Source: Chitinophagaceae bacterium (GTDB lineage: Bacteria > Bacteroidota > Bacteroidia > Chitinophagales > Chitinophagaceae). Taken from it: 64,000 nt of DNA. Positions 44,291 through 53,587 of this stretch are shown piece by piece. The stretch covers positions 620,001 to 684,000 of the forward strand of contig JAHBTK010000003.1 in the NCBI GenBank assembly GCA_019638625.1. The letters are read 5' to 3'. The notes beneath the pieces were generated by a model, which worked only from the letters and a program-made list of their open reading frames with translations, did not search any database and had not been told where the DNA came from. The position numbers were made by a program, and so were the translations under genes. Every line of letters begins with the position of its first letter. Position 1 is the stretch's first letter.

Positions 44291-44608
44291 ATGGCGGCTT
44301 ATACATTCCTTTTTGATCCGGTCGCTGCTAATGAATATGAAGAATCCTTTCGATGGTATGAAGCCCAAAGCATTATAGCCGGCGATGGCTTTATAATAGC
44401 TGTTCAGGAAGCGATAGAGGCAGCATGCACCCACCCCGGCAGGTACCGCAATACACATAAAAACCTGCGGGAGCTTACGCTGAAAAAGTATCCGTTTAAT
44501 CTTATTTATTACATAAATGAGCCTGTGAAGCAGATAGTAATTGTATCTATCTATCATCATAAACGCAATCCAAAGTGGAAGTACAAAAAGCCAGGTAAAA
44601 AACTATAA
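44291..44608 (+). CDS. RelE/ParE superfamily toxin
   Basis: The 105-residue product has the RelE/ParE fold pattern: YTFLFDPVAANEYEESFRWYEAQSIIAGDGFI, then HPGRYRNTHKNLRELTLKKYPFNLIYYINEPVKQIVIVSIYHHKRNPKWK. The C-terminal YHHKRNPKWK carries the basic and aromatic residues at the expected active-site end. It is intact. Whether it cleaves mRNA (RelE) or poisons gyrase (ParE) is not decided by sequence. The module sits between two copies of the methyltransferase gene's tail, a sign of acquisition. Confidence 0.88.
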   Translation: MAAYTFLFDPVAANEYEESFRWYEAQSIIAGDGFIIAVQEAIEAACTHPGRYRNTHKNLRELTLKKYPFNLIYYINEPVKQIVIVSIYHHKRNPKWKYKKPGKKL

Positions 44609-44626
44609 CCGGTATGAAGCAGAGGG

Positions 44627-44727
44627 TATGACAAGCGGGCCGACACGATGTTCAGGGCCTTTGTAACCCGCAACGTCCCTCGCCCGGCACAAAGCGCTGC
44701 AGGAGGAGACATTGTAGAGAACCGGAA
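44627..44727 (+). repeat. Gene-tail duplication, copy B
   Basis: This copy begins 19 bases after the toxin's stop and matches 43766-43897, minus about 30 bases that include the methyltransferase stop codon. It no longer belongs to a functional gene. The 87 bases to the end of the DUF5063-like gene hold nothing else recognisable. Confidence 0.8.
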
Positions 44728-44814
44728 ACCACCTGTTGCCTGCTGTACTTTCTATAGTTTATTGTCATACCAAAAGTAATGTAAATAGCGTAATGCGTTT
44801 ATGCAATGTCCACC

Positions 44815-45285
44815 CTAATGATGACGAAAACTAAACTTTAATTGCCACAATGCATCTTCTGTTGCTTCGTCTGTCCCAATTTTTAATTTCTCCAACTCAA
44901 TTTTTATATCTCTATAAATGTCTGAAAAATCATCAACTAACCAGCCTTGACTTGGGCTATCTTCTTTTTCATAAGTTGGGTCAAAAGATTCAAAGTAAAA
45001 TGCTTGTCCACCCAGCTCACTAATTAAATTTCTATTCCTATTATCAAATAGATTTTCTCTATCAAAGTCAGAGTCTGCACTTGAATAAACTAATTCTATG
45101 TCTTGAAGTTTATGTCCGGTTGAATAAAGGTCAATGAGCGATAAGTGAACCTGCTTAATAAAATCATCTTTATTGATATTCTCCGCTTCTATGATCGTTA
45201 CAAATTGATTTGCCGCAACAAGAAAATTCTTTGTCGTGTCAAGTTCTAAAAAGTCAGTAATATCTTTTGATAGTTGAGTCGTCAT
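44815..45285 (-). CDS. DUF5063-like protein, AT-rich
   Basis: The 156-residue cytoplasmic protein opens MTTQLSKDITDFLELDTTKN and contains VHLSLIDLYSTGHKLQDIEL and near its C-terminus GWLVDDFSDIYRDIKIELEK. That last motif (DD-x-x-D-I-Y-x-D-I/L-K) is a mark of DUF5063. Its function is unknown; such proteins often appear as scattered accessory or immunity-like genes. Its base composition is visibly richer in A and T than the neighbours, and it lies between two duplicated gene tails, which suggests transfer. Confidence 0.7.
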   Translation of the reverse strand: MTTQLSKDITDFLELDTTKNFLVAANQFVTIIEAENINKDDFIKQVHLSLIDLYSTGHKLQDIELVYSSADSDFDRENLFDNRNRNLISELGGQAFYFESFDPTYEKEDSPSQGWLVDDFSDIYRDIKIELEKLKIGTDEATEDALWQLKFSFRHH

Positions 45286-45297
45286 AGTATAGTAGGC

Positions 45298-45594
45298 AAC
45301 GTTTGTATTTACGCTAAAATATACTATAAAACGGGTAGCACAAATATGTTTAATATGTAGATTTTCGGTGTGTCAGTAATATTTGCGGGTAGGGGTGTGA
45401 CGTAGCGCCAATGCAACTCAGGTCAGGCTTCCCCGTTTTCAACGGGCATATCAGAAGACAAAGAAGAACATATAACACAGGACGCCCGTAACTACTTCAC
45501 CAGCCTGAGCACCCGGGTATTTTTCCCGTCGCTGTATCGCAGCCAGTAAACGTCCTGGCTTAGTGTTGTGAGGTTGCTGAGGCGTTCATAGTAT
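45298..45594. repeat. Direct repeat, left copy of the S8 peptidase tail and flank
   Basis: About 297 bases match 57771-58065 in the same orientation with roughly 20 differences by eye. The match starts at AACGTTTGTATTTAC, directly at the 5' end of the DUF5063-like gene, and ends after the last 33 codons of the S8 peptidase gene. The copies are about 12.5 kb apart. The repeat and remnant account for the whole 353-base gap between the DUF5063-like gene and the fibronectin-type gene. Confidence 0.9.
45492..45593 (-). pseudogene. Remnant of the S8 peptidase T9SS sorting tail (33 codons)
   Basis: On the minus strand the frame reads YYERLSNLTTLSQDVYWLRY and continues SDGKNTRVLRLVK then TAG. The intact peptidase ends YYEYLSNLTTLSQGVYWLRY with the same continuation, so only two residues differ. 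This is the end of a type A T9SS sorting domain without the rest. It is in the same reading frame as the fibronectin-type gene upstream, with only that gene's TAG (45639-45641) and 15 sense codons between them. Confidence 0.85.
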
Positions 45595-45638
45595 CGGCAT
45601 TCTATTATCATAAAAGAAATATACCTTCCGGATAGGCG

Positions 45639-47627
45639 CTACCTCACTCTTATACTCAACTTATCACTCAGACCTCCTTCTTTGTTTTGATTGTTCACGG
45701 TGCTAAACTGGTAGAAATAAAGCCTGCCTGCAGCAACATTTTTATCTTCATAAAAATCATCCTCCTTAACAGTTCCTATCAAACGTGGCTGCTGACCCGG
45801 TTCCGAACGGTAAATTTTTATGGCAGAATAGTCTTCTGAGGTTTGTCCCCAGGTTATATAAATACCATTGCCTGTTTGTCTCAGAGAGATGCCTGGTGGG
45901 GGTGGCATCGTCATTTCTTTGATGCCAGGCAAGCTGATTGCCGCTTTTTCACTTTCATTTCCGAAGTGATCCCAGGCAGCCACGGCATAGGAATAGCTAC
46001 CCTGCGTGCTCATCGTGGAATCCATATAAAAATTCTTTTTGGACTGAATAGAATCATTAGGCAGTGATTCCCATGCGCCGTTGTTCACTTTACGATAAAC
46101 TTTATAGCCTAATAAATTTTTTTCCCAGTCGGTCATGTCATCCCACATCAGGGTAATTACACCATCATTAATATGATACCGGAGATTCATCGGAGCAGTC
46201 AGGATTGCTTTTATTCCCGGATACGCGGTTACGGTATCTGAGTTTTTGCTTAACTGACCGTCTTCACTCAATGTTCGCACTATATATTCATACACTTCCC
46301 CTCTTTGTAACAATCCTGAAGTATCGATAAAAGAATAAACAGAGTCCCCTTTCGGTATCATCGGACTTGCCTGTATGAAATCTTCCATGGTATTGAACCT
46401 GCGGTAAACAAAGAAACCCTTCGCATAAGAATTGTCATCTTTCCAATATACCTTTATTCCGTTAGGGATGGTAATAGCATCAACCGGCGAAGGAGGGATT
46501 GGCTTTTCACTTGTGCCAGTATAAGCAACAAATACTTTTGCTGATGATACCGGATTATTGTTCGCACTGTTTAAAACCAGATAATAGTAAAAATTCTCTC
46601 CTGTTTCAGGTATCATATCGGTGTAGGCGGTATCACCGACCGGAAGGGTAGCGATTCTCTGATATCCTGAATCATAATTACTACTACGCATAACTGTTAT
46701 ACCGTTCAGGTATCTTTTGTTTTCAAAGCGCCATGAAAGTCTCACCTCATGGTTTTGATTGGTACTCACAGCTCTGAAATTGGAAACAGGAGGCGCATAG
46801 TAATCCTGTATATTTCCCCCATCTGCTTTAGCCTGTCTTTCGCCTTCATTCCCAAATGCATCAACAGGAGCAATCAGATACTCATACCACCCTGGTTGAT
46901 TTCCAATCGGGTCTATCGCCAGCAACCTCAACAAATCATTTTCGCTATACACTCCTCTTTGTATTTGACCGGAGCCCAATCTCTGATACTCATCTTTCCC
47001 AAAAACTGAACGGTAAATATTGAAATGCGACATATTAAGAGGATCCTTAACCGACCAGGTAACAGACAATTTTCCATCAGCGTATTCTTTTGAAATAAAA
47101 GTCAGTTTAGGAAAATCTACTTTCTTCAATGAAGAAGAAGGATTGCTTTCTTTCTGAGAAATACTGTTTCCACCACTTCCGGTAAGCATTACTCTATAGA
47201 TATAGTTCCCGTTGGCCTCAGCAGTCTTATCAAAAAAGGCAGTTCCGGTCACCAAATGCATCATAGGCAGGTTAGCAGAATACATACTGTCGGTTGTGGA
47301 GTGCTTTTGAATATATTCCCACAACCGGATGATATCCTTTGAATTGATGGGGTCTAATGCTTCAAAATATTTATGATATTCTTCCTGCCTCTTTTGCATC
47401 TCCTGTTGGGAGGCAGGTACTGTGGTAGTACCTATTTTTTCGTAAGACCTGCTGCCTTCTTTCCTTCTTTCTATCTGATAGGTCATATTTTTAGGGATAG
47501 ATTTTCCGAGAAACACCCAAATGCCCTGAGACACTGGTTTGGCCACAGGAACATCACCCGGCAGTTGTGCTGAAGCATTGTTTTCCAAAAGAAGAAAAAC
47601 AGCGATACAAAGAAGTAATTGTTTCAT
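45639..47627 (-). CDS. Secreted fibronectin type III repeat protein
   Basis: I start at the ATG at 47625-47627 because it opens a signal peptide, MKQLLLCIAVFLLLENNASAQ; the upstream ATG at 47648 would put seven residues before it. The 662 residues contain about five fibronectin type III-like modules after residue 170, each with a T/V-x-W core (LSVTWSVKDPLNMSHFNIYRSV, VRLSWRFENKRYLNGITVMRS, IKVYWKDDNSYAKGFFVYRR, ITLMWDDMTDWEKNLLGYKVYRK, IYITWGQTSEDYSAIKIYRSE). It lacks its own sorting domain. It is the last gene of a three-gene set with the TANFOR-like giant and a barrel protein. A surface or export complex is inferred. Confidence 0.85.
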   Translation of the reverse strand: MKQLLLCIAVFLLLENNASAQLPGDVPVAKPVSQGIWVFLGKSIPKNMTYQIERRKEGSRSYEKIGTTTVPASQQEMQKRQEEYHKYFEALDPINSKDIIRLWEYIQKHSTTDSMYSANLPMMHLVTGTAFFDKTAEANGNYIYRVMLTGSGGNSISQKESNPSSSLKKVDFPKLTFISKEYADGKLSVTWSVKDPLNMSHFNIYRSVFGKDEYQRLGSGQIQRGVYSENDLLRLLAIDPIGNQPGWYEYLIAPVDAFGNEGERQAKADGGNIQDYYAPPVSNFRAVSTNQNHEVRLSWRFENKRYLNGITVMRSSNYDSGYQRIATLPVGDTAYTDMIPETGENFYYYLVLNSANNNPVSSAKVFVAYTGTSEKPIPPSPVDAITIPNGIKVYWKDDNSYAKGFFVYRRFNTMEDFIQASPMIPKGDSVYSFIDTSGLLQRGEVYEYIVRTLSEDGQLSKNSDTVTAYPGIKAILTAPMNLRYHINDGVITLMWDDMTDWEKNLLGYKVYRKVNNGAWESLPNDSIQSKKNFYMDSTMSTQGSYSYAVAAWDHFGNESEKAAISLPGIKEMTMPPPPGISLRQTGNGIYITWGQTSEDYSAIKIYRSEPGQQPRLIGTVKEDDFYEDKNVAAGRLYFYQFSTVNNQNKEGGLSDKLSIRVR

Positions 47628-47689
47628 ATTGATCATATTTTGAAACATATTGAAATGCTTTTATTGAGCCTTGAACATCAAACTTCAAC

Positions 47690-50600
47690 TCACCAATTCC
47701 CGGTCATTACCGCCTGCCCGCTGCAATTACCGAAACCAAAGGATAAATCGGTATTCCCTTTGGAATCTAATAAAATATCTATTTTAATGCCAGTGGTTTT
47801 GCTGATGCCAATACAGCCGGTACAACAAATACCGTCACTAATGCAAGGCGTGGGGAAGCATTGCTGAATGCTGCCGGTGATGTTAAAGCTGCCACATCCT
47901 GCCAAACTGAATGCCCCTGTGGAAGTGGTATATTTTCCTTTCATTCCCATCTCCGCTCTTGCTTCCGCGCCAAATTTTGTGCAGGTGATGGAGGCGCCTT
48001 TCAGGTAGGCATGGGCGAAAACCATGGCCCCGATTCCATATTCATTGCCCGCCGAACCAAAATCCATCCATAACCTTCCATCCACACCGGCCTTAGCACC
48101 GAAAGATGCGCTGATAACACCAAGATCAATACTGTAATCTGGTATATTGATAACCGGAAGATCTTTCATGCCGGTAAAGAAAAATCCGGAAATGCCGTTT
48201 TTAAAGCTGGGTGGTACGTGTTTATCATAAGCAAACTGCATCAGTTTGTGTGATACATTTCCCGGCATTGAATGGTAATCGCCTATCAGCAGTCCGGCGC
48301 TCATTTCTCCGAAACCGGGCGTCTGCAGTTTGCCTCCGGCAAGGAAATACCATCCTCCGGCATCAGCCAGAAAATCAGCCACACCTGTTATATGCAAAGG
48401 GCCAATCGCCTTATCCAACTGAAGATTACCCAGGAAACGACTGTTGGCGATATCATAAGTGATACCGATGCTTCCAAAGCCTGATGGAATATTTTTTACT
48501 TCTACCTTTTCGTTAGATGCATTGATCGATCCGGTTACCGTGAATGTTTTACGCGTGTCCCCCTGCATTCCCGTGAAGCCCTGCATCTCTCCGCTGAAGA
48601 CAAAATTTTTCCAGGTGTAAGATGCCATGTCTGCCTCCATTTTCCCTTTGATGTTTGCCAGTTTTGTATTATTGCTACCCAACGGAAGTATTTGATTTTC
48701 CGGATCTACCTGCACCCATGCGGACTGGACGGTTCTGTGTAAAACAGATTTCAATTTAATTCCTTCCTTGTCGGTTATAGTACCCATGGCTGTAAAATGC
48801 CCTTCGGTAAGGTTTTGCGGTTTATCGTCGAATTTTACATTGGGAGTGAAGTGAACAAACCCTGGACCCTCTAAAGAAACATTGAGCGGACGAACATCCA
48901 TTTTTATTTTACCACTCTCTTTTGTGAAATGAAGAATACCCGATGTTTCCTGAAGTTGTGGAATACCCAGGTCTATTCCACAATCCATCTCCACATAACC
49001 GGCTCCGCTGGTAAATGCAAGGGGTCTGACCTTCATCACAGAATAAAGTTTGATATTATTTGACTGGTTTCCCGGATTTAATATCTGCTCTCCGTTACTT
49101 ATCAAAGAAAAATTCTGGAATCTGAAAGCATCTCCCGGCTTCATACCGGGGAGCGACTTTATTTGAACACCCGGCTGACCTTCTTCTCCAATCAGCCTCA
49201 TTTCATAATGTGCTTTCTGATCTTTACCAATGCTTGGGTTATAACCAAAAATGGGTTTCTTCGTAAGCACCTCCACAGGAATCACATTAGCCATTGTCAG
49301 GTTGGCCACATCAAAACCGCCTATACTCAAATGATTGGGTTTAATCGAAATATTTTTTAGCGGGATATTCAAACTGCCTGTCAGCATTGTGCCAGACGGA
49401 ATAGATATACCGCCTGTATTTTGCATCAACTGCCAGTTATCACCTTCAAACTGCCAGTTTTCCAATTTGAATTTAAGGGGTTGATCACTTTTTAACGGCT
49501 CAAATTTATCGGGATGAACCACTAAGTCCCCAGCATCCACGCTTATGGCAGACGGTGACATCCCCGGCAGACCATTGATATGAATAACAGTCTGTATGCT
49601 GAGGGTATTATCCTGTATCCATGAATTGGCGAAATTGGCAGAAGCATCAAAGCCCAGTAGCCTGAACTTCATCGCCTTTTCATCCAGACCGGCTACACCA
49701 AATTTACTTTTAGCATAGGCGCCGGATTTTATGGTAGGAATATTGGTTTCAGATGAACCGGGCTTTTCTGTAAGCACCAAAGCATTTTCTGTATCATCAT
49801 TTAATTTGAGTTGTTGCTCAGAGAATTTGAAAGACGACTTTTTGATAAACACCTTGCCGGTCAGGCTTCCTTCCTGGTCGCCTCCTTTTAGCTGCAGCCG
49901 GTCGCCGGTGGCAGGATATTGTGTTGCTGCAAAAGCATGCTGTAAAAATAATTTGATGAATGTCAGGTCAGTAGTCATTACATCGGTGGCAGGTACTCCT
50001 TCGGAAATACCATTAATCAGTTTCCCGGTTTTTTTAATCTTCAAATCCTGGAATGGAATAGTTTGATTGTCGTTTTGCAAATTGAAATTATCATTACCAT
50101 TTATTTTCAGGTTTCCGCTAATCAGCCAGGTATTGTCTGATTGCTTATCGCTCTTCCCGGTTATCTCCGCATCAAAACCAAATATCTTTCCGATAGCAAT
50201 TTCGTTGTCATCATAAAGATTAAAATCCATTGTATTTTCCTTTCCGACTGAGATGTTGATTTTTTTATGCTGACTGATAATGGTGGGTACTACATTTGAC
50301 TTGCCGGCATATACGGTTACTTCCGCCGGGGTGGCGGGAACTCTTTTTAAAATGTATTTTCCCGACTTATCCGTTTTTGATGCCAGTTGTTTACCATTGC
50401 CCATGTCAACATAAACAGAAGCATTTTCCAAAGGCTTCTTATCCGGGCCAATCGTTACCGTTCCTGAAATAGTGGCCGATTTTTTCAGTCGGGCAGGGGC
50501 ATAAGTTACCGTTTGCAATACATCCTCTGCTCCATTTACCTGATAGAAACCTTCTTCATAGTCTGCATTTTCAGGGGGCGTGATGGTAAACTCAAAATTT

Positions 50601-53575
50601 GAACTGCTGCTCTTGAAGATGAAGGTGACATAACCATTATTATCAGCCGTCCGGGTCATTGGGTCAACCATACCTTCCATTTTCACTTTGGCTCCTGGTA
50701 TGGGTTTCCCCGGTAAACTTAACCTTCCTTTTCCCGTACTTTCTACTACCTGAAAACGAATTCTCTTTTGTTTTGCGATAACCACAAATCTGATGGGGGT
50801 TGCATTCTTTGAGTCTTTTTGGATTGTGATGGTGGTGTCTTTTATCGCATAGTCATTGTTGTCAGGCGTGATGGTAACTTTCCGTTGACCAGAAGGGGCT
50901 GCAACAGAAAATTGTTGTCTCACTCCTGATGGTATTGCCAGCTTAAGGCCCTGACCCTGGGAGGGTGCATTTTGGGTATTTTCATAATAAAAGAAAAGTT
51001 TGGTATCTGTTGTCGTATAGCCATCAATGTTAATATTTGCATATACCGCATTTCCTTCCTCATCTTCCACATAACCTGCAAGCCTGCCATCCGGTGTCAG
51101 AAAAAAATCCTGGTTGAGCAATTGTTGCCCCCATTTGAGCGGGGGATAACATCCTGCACATATTTTTTTTGTATTTGACATTTTCTTCCAGATAGAATCT
51201 GAAGCCTTACTGCCAGGGAGTTCTGCGGCTTTAAACCCATCCGGTTTTGTAATCAATGAACGGGTTGGACCAATGACTGAAGTAACCCCGTTGGGATTGA
51301 AATTATCTAACTCCACCGGCAGGTCATTGAATTGATATTGACCTGAACTATTGGTCTTTACCACTGTCAGGAATTTGGATGGGTCAGTCCCCTTTTGGTA
51401 CTGATTCATCATCACCACTTTCACATTGCTCATGGGTTTTGCCTCTATATTTTCCCCTACTTTCACGGTTCCGGCAATACGTGGTTTACCCGGATACAGT
51501 TGTATGGTCTCTGTATAGGTTTGTACTACCAACTGGTGGTTCCAGGTGATATCTTCACCATAAATAACAGGGAATATGATATCATCAGGATTAGATGATA
51601 CCGGTTTATATTCTCTTTGGTCGTTGAATGGAAACCCCGTCAGGTCTTTGTTGTATAGCGGATAATAGCTTTTTTCTGTTTCTTTAAAAGTAAAATTGCC
51701 TCCTGTCTGTTGTGGAGTGCATTTAATGTAATATTTATCTGCTTTGTTGTCGGGATTGTGTTGAACCAAATGCCGGAAGGTTACAAATCCGTTTTTGTCG
51801 CTTTCTGCGGTAGCCTTCAGGTGTTCTCCGTTGGGAAGGGAAAACATATTGCTTTTCGACCCGGCTTCATTTGAAGGAACAGATACGGGTATATTTCCTT
51901 TTCGTAAAATGCGGGTTGATATCCCCGGGAGAGGAGTACCCTGGCCCTGCGCCATATCCCAAAAGGGTGCATCTATGGTGGTCACTTTCACCTTAAGTGT
52001 ATAACTTTTTACGTAGGAAACAATTGTTCCTAAATCAACTCCCTTCCAGGGGTCTACTTTGATATTTACATCAGGGCTGCAATAATATTTATCTTCCACA
52101 CGAACACGAAGTACTTTAAATAGTTTTCCCTTTATGGAAGTTCTAAATTCAACAGGCCCCTCAAGAATATTGACATTGTTATCAATGAGCCCCAGCTCGT
52201 TTTCAAGATTTGCAAAATTAAAGCTGAAACTCCCATCTCCCGATGTGGTAGTGGTAGCTAATACTTTATCGGCAACCTGGCTGATCTCCTGGTTAAATTT
52301 TCCCATTGCCATACTATTTTTTTCCAAAGGCGCTTCCGAAACACTTTTTCCATTGATATCACCTGAAAAAAGATAGCTGATGATCAAACTGATTTTTTTG
52401 CCGGACAAAGGTTTGCTATCCGATAGTGGTGTATTGTCCTTATTATATCCGATGTTGTCATCTTTTAATCCCCCGGCGGGTTTCGCCACAGACAATTGAG
52501 GTGTATTGACTGCACCCTGGGTGGATGGTGAAGTGGTTCCATCCTTAAAGCGATAATATAATTTTCCTTTAATCTGACTGAAAGGAACCGGATCAATATT
52601 GGTAACCGTATAATCCCCTCCCGGCTTTTGTTTCGGTTGAGCTACCACCGTATTGAAACCAGGTTGCTTCTGTTCGCCATAATTAAACACCACCACTTCA
52701 CTTCTTCCGTTATTCTGAAAGGCTACCTGCCTGTTCAGGTCCCGGGCCACCACCTGTACAGCATAGGTAGCTCCGGTATCTAATTTCAAATCGAAAGGTT
52801 GCGTAACATATTGATTACCGGTCAGGTTCGTTTTGATGAGCGGATTATTCGCTTTGTACATCACGGCCGCATTCATAGCATCATTGGGCGCCTGTCCGGG
52901 CAAAACTTTTACAGCATACAAATCATACACTACCTGTGCTCCAATGATATTTCCTGCCGGTGGTGTCCATGCAAAAACGATATTAGGCTGAAGAGATGGT
53001 ATCGTGTGGTTGTTAAAAGGCGAAGTAATAACAGGCGGGTTGGCTCTGGTGATATTTAATGGAAAACAAGCTTCGTTGGATACCGGTTGGATGGTACTGT
53101 TAATAAACAAGAATGCCTGCACGCAAAGACTCCAGTTTCCTTCGGGCAACAGGTTTGTTTTTAAAACTTCTTCCATCAGTCCGGTAAATGAACTTTCAAC
53201 TACTTCTTTTCTCAGGAAACGAAGCTGCACCGGATCCACCATAATTGTTTTGGTTTCAAGCGGATTAAAAGACATGAATACCGGTGGTGCATATTCGTAC
53301 CTGGTTGTAATGAACTCATCCGACGTTTTGACTAACCTGCCGTGAAAAGCAATGTGGTCAATAGCCCTGTTCTGGAGGTTTTGTATGGTGATAATCACCT
53401 TATTGGACAGATTGCCATATTCGCTGAAAACGGAAGAAACCGGGGGCTTCACGACAACATTCACGTTAAACAGGTCTGATTGAGATGCAACCGGCTGGAA
53501 CAGCGCAGAAAAAATGACCGCAAGAAGCACCCTCAACCATTTGATGTTACCGACAAAATATTTTTTAATCGTCAT
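47690..53575 (-). CDS. Giant secreted TANFOR-like protein with carboxypeptidase-regulatory-like domains (1961 residues)
   Basis: A signal peptide (to about VASQ, residue 32) is followed by an N-terminal region like the TANFOR domain of Bacteroidota: VVVKPPVSSVFSEYGNLSNKV, LLPEGNWSLCVQAFLF, and PNIVFAWTPPAG near residue 210. The middle (about 390-1130) has several carboxypeptidase-regulatory-like modules (SSGQYQFNDLPVELDNF, GRLAGYVEDEEGNAVYANINI, TISGTVTIGPDKKPLENASVYVD). The remainder is beta-rich and ends in a cysteine-rich stretch (CFPTPCISDGICCTGCIGI) and GNCSGQAVM. No T9SS tail is seen. It is encoded 12 bases after the barrel gene, so the two are probably one operon. The function is unknown. 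Confidence 0.8.
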   Translation of the reverse strand: MTIKKYFVGNIKWLRVLLAVIFSALFQPVASQSDLFNVNVVVKPPVSSVFSEYGNLSNKVIITIQNLQNRAIDHIAFHGRLVKTSDEFITTRYEYAPPVFMSFNPLETKTIMVDPVQLRFLRKEVVESSFTGLMEEVLKTNLLPEGNWSLCVQAFLFINSTIQPVSNEACFPLNITRANPPVITSPFNNHTIPSLQPNIVFAWTPPAGNIIGAQVVYDLYAVKVLPGQAPNDAMNAAVMYKANNPLIKTNLTGNQYVTQPFDLKLDTGATYAVQVVARDLNRQVAFQNNGRSEVVVFNYGEQKQPGFNTVVAQPKQKPGGDYTVTNIDPVPFSQIKGKLYYRFKDGTTSPSTQGAVNTPQLSVAKPAGGLKDDNIGYNKDNTPLSDSKPLSGKKISLIISYLFSGDINGKSVSEAPLEKNSMAMGKFNQEISQVADKVLATTTTSGDGSFSFNFANLENELGLIDNNVNILEGPVEFRTSIKGKLFKVLRVRVEDKYYCSPDVNIKVDPWKGVDLGTIVSYVKSYTLKVKVTTIDAPFWDMAQGQGTPLPGISTRILRKGNIPVSVPSNEAGSKSNMFSLPNGEHLKATAESDKNGFVTFRHLVQHNPDNKADKYYIKCTPQQTGGNFTFKETEKSYYPLYNKDLTGFPFNDQREYKPVSSNPDDIIFPVIYGEDITWNHQLVVQTYTETIQLYPGKPRIAGTVKVGENIEAKPMSNVKVVMMNQYQKGTDPSKFLTVVKTNSSGQYQFNDLPVELDNFNPNGVTSVIGPTRSLITKPDGFKAAELPGSKASDSIWKKMSNTKKICAGCYPPLKWGQQLLNQDFFLTPDGRLAGYVEDEEGNAVYANINIDGYTTTDTKLFFYYENTQNAPSQGQGLKLAIPSGVRQQFSVAAPSGQRKVTITPDNNDYAIKDTTITIQKDSKNATPIRFVVIAKQKRIRFQVVESTGKGRLSLPGKPIPGAKVKMEGMVDPMTRTADNNGYVTFIFKSSSSNFEFTITPPENADYEEGFYQVNGAEDVLQTVTYAPARLKKSATISGTVTIGPDKKPLENASVYVDMGNGKQLASKTDKSGKYILKRVPATPAEVTVYAGKSNVVPTIISQHKKINISVGKENTMDFNLYDDNEIAIGKIFGFDAEITGKSDKQSDNTWLISGNLKINGNDNFNLQNDNQTIPFQDLKIKKTGKLINGISEGVPATDVMTTDLTFIKLFLQHAFAATQYPATGDRLQLKGGDQEGSLTGKVFIKKSSFKFSEQQLKLNDDTENALVLTEKPGSSETNIPTIKSGAYAKSKFGVAGLDEKAMKFRLLGFDASANFANSWIQDNTLSIQTVIHINGLPGMSPSAISVDAGDLVVHPDKFEPLKSDQPLKFKLENWQFEGDNWQLMQNTGGISIPSGTMLTGSLNIPLKNISIKPNHLSIGGFDVANLTMANVIPVEVLTKKPIFGYNPSIGKDQKAHYEMRLIGEEGQPGVQIKSLPGMKPGDAFRFQNFSLISNGEQILNPGNQSNNIKLYSVMKVRPLAFTSGAGYVEMDCGIDLGIPQLQETSGILHFTKESGKIKMDVRPLNVSLEGPGFVHFTPNVKFDDKPQNLTEGHFTAMGTITDKEGIKLKSVLHRTVQSAWVQVDPENQILPLGSNNTKLANIKGKMEADMASYTWKNFVFSGEMQGFTGMQGDTRKTFTVTGSINASNEKVEVKNIPSGFGSIGITYDIANSRFLGNLQLDKAIGPLHITGVADFLADAGGWYFLAGGKLQTPGFGEMSAGLLIGDYHSMPGNVSHKLMQFAYDKHVPPSFKNGISGFFFTGMKDLPVINIPDYSIDLGVISASFGAKAGVDGRLWMDFGSAGNEYGIGAMVFAHAYLKGASITCTKFGAEARAEMGMKGKYTTSTGAFSLAGCGSFNITGSIQQCFPTPCISDGICCTGCIGISKTTGIKIDILLDSKGNTDLSFGFGNCSGQAVMTGNW

Positions 53576-53587
53576 AGTAGTTCGTTT

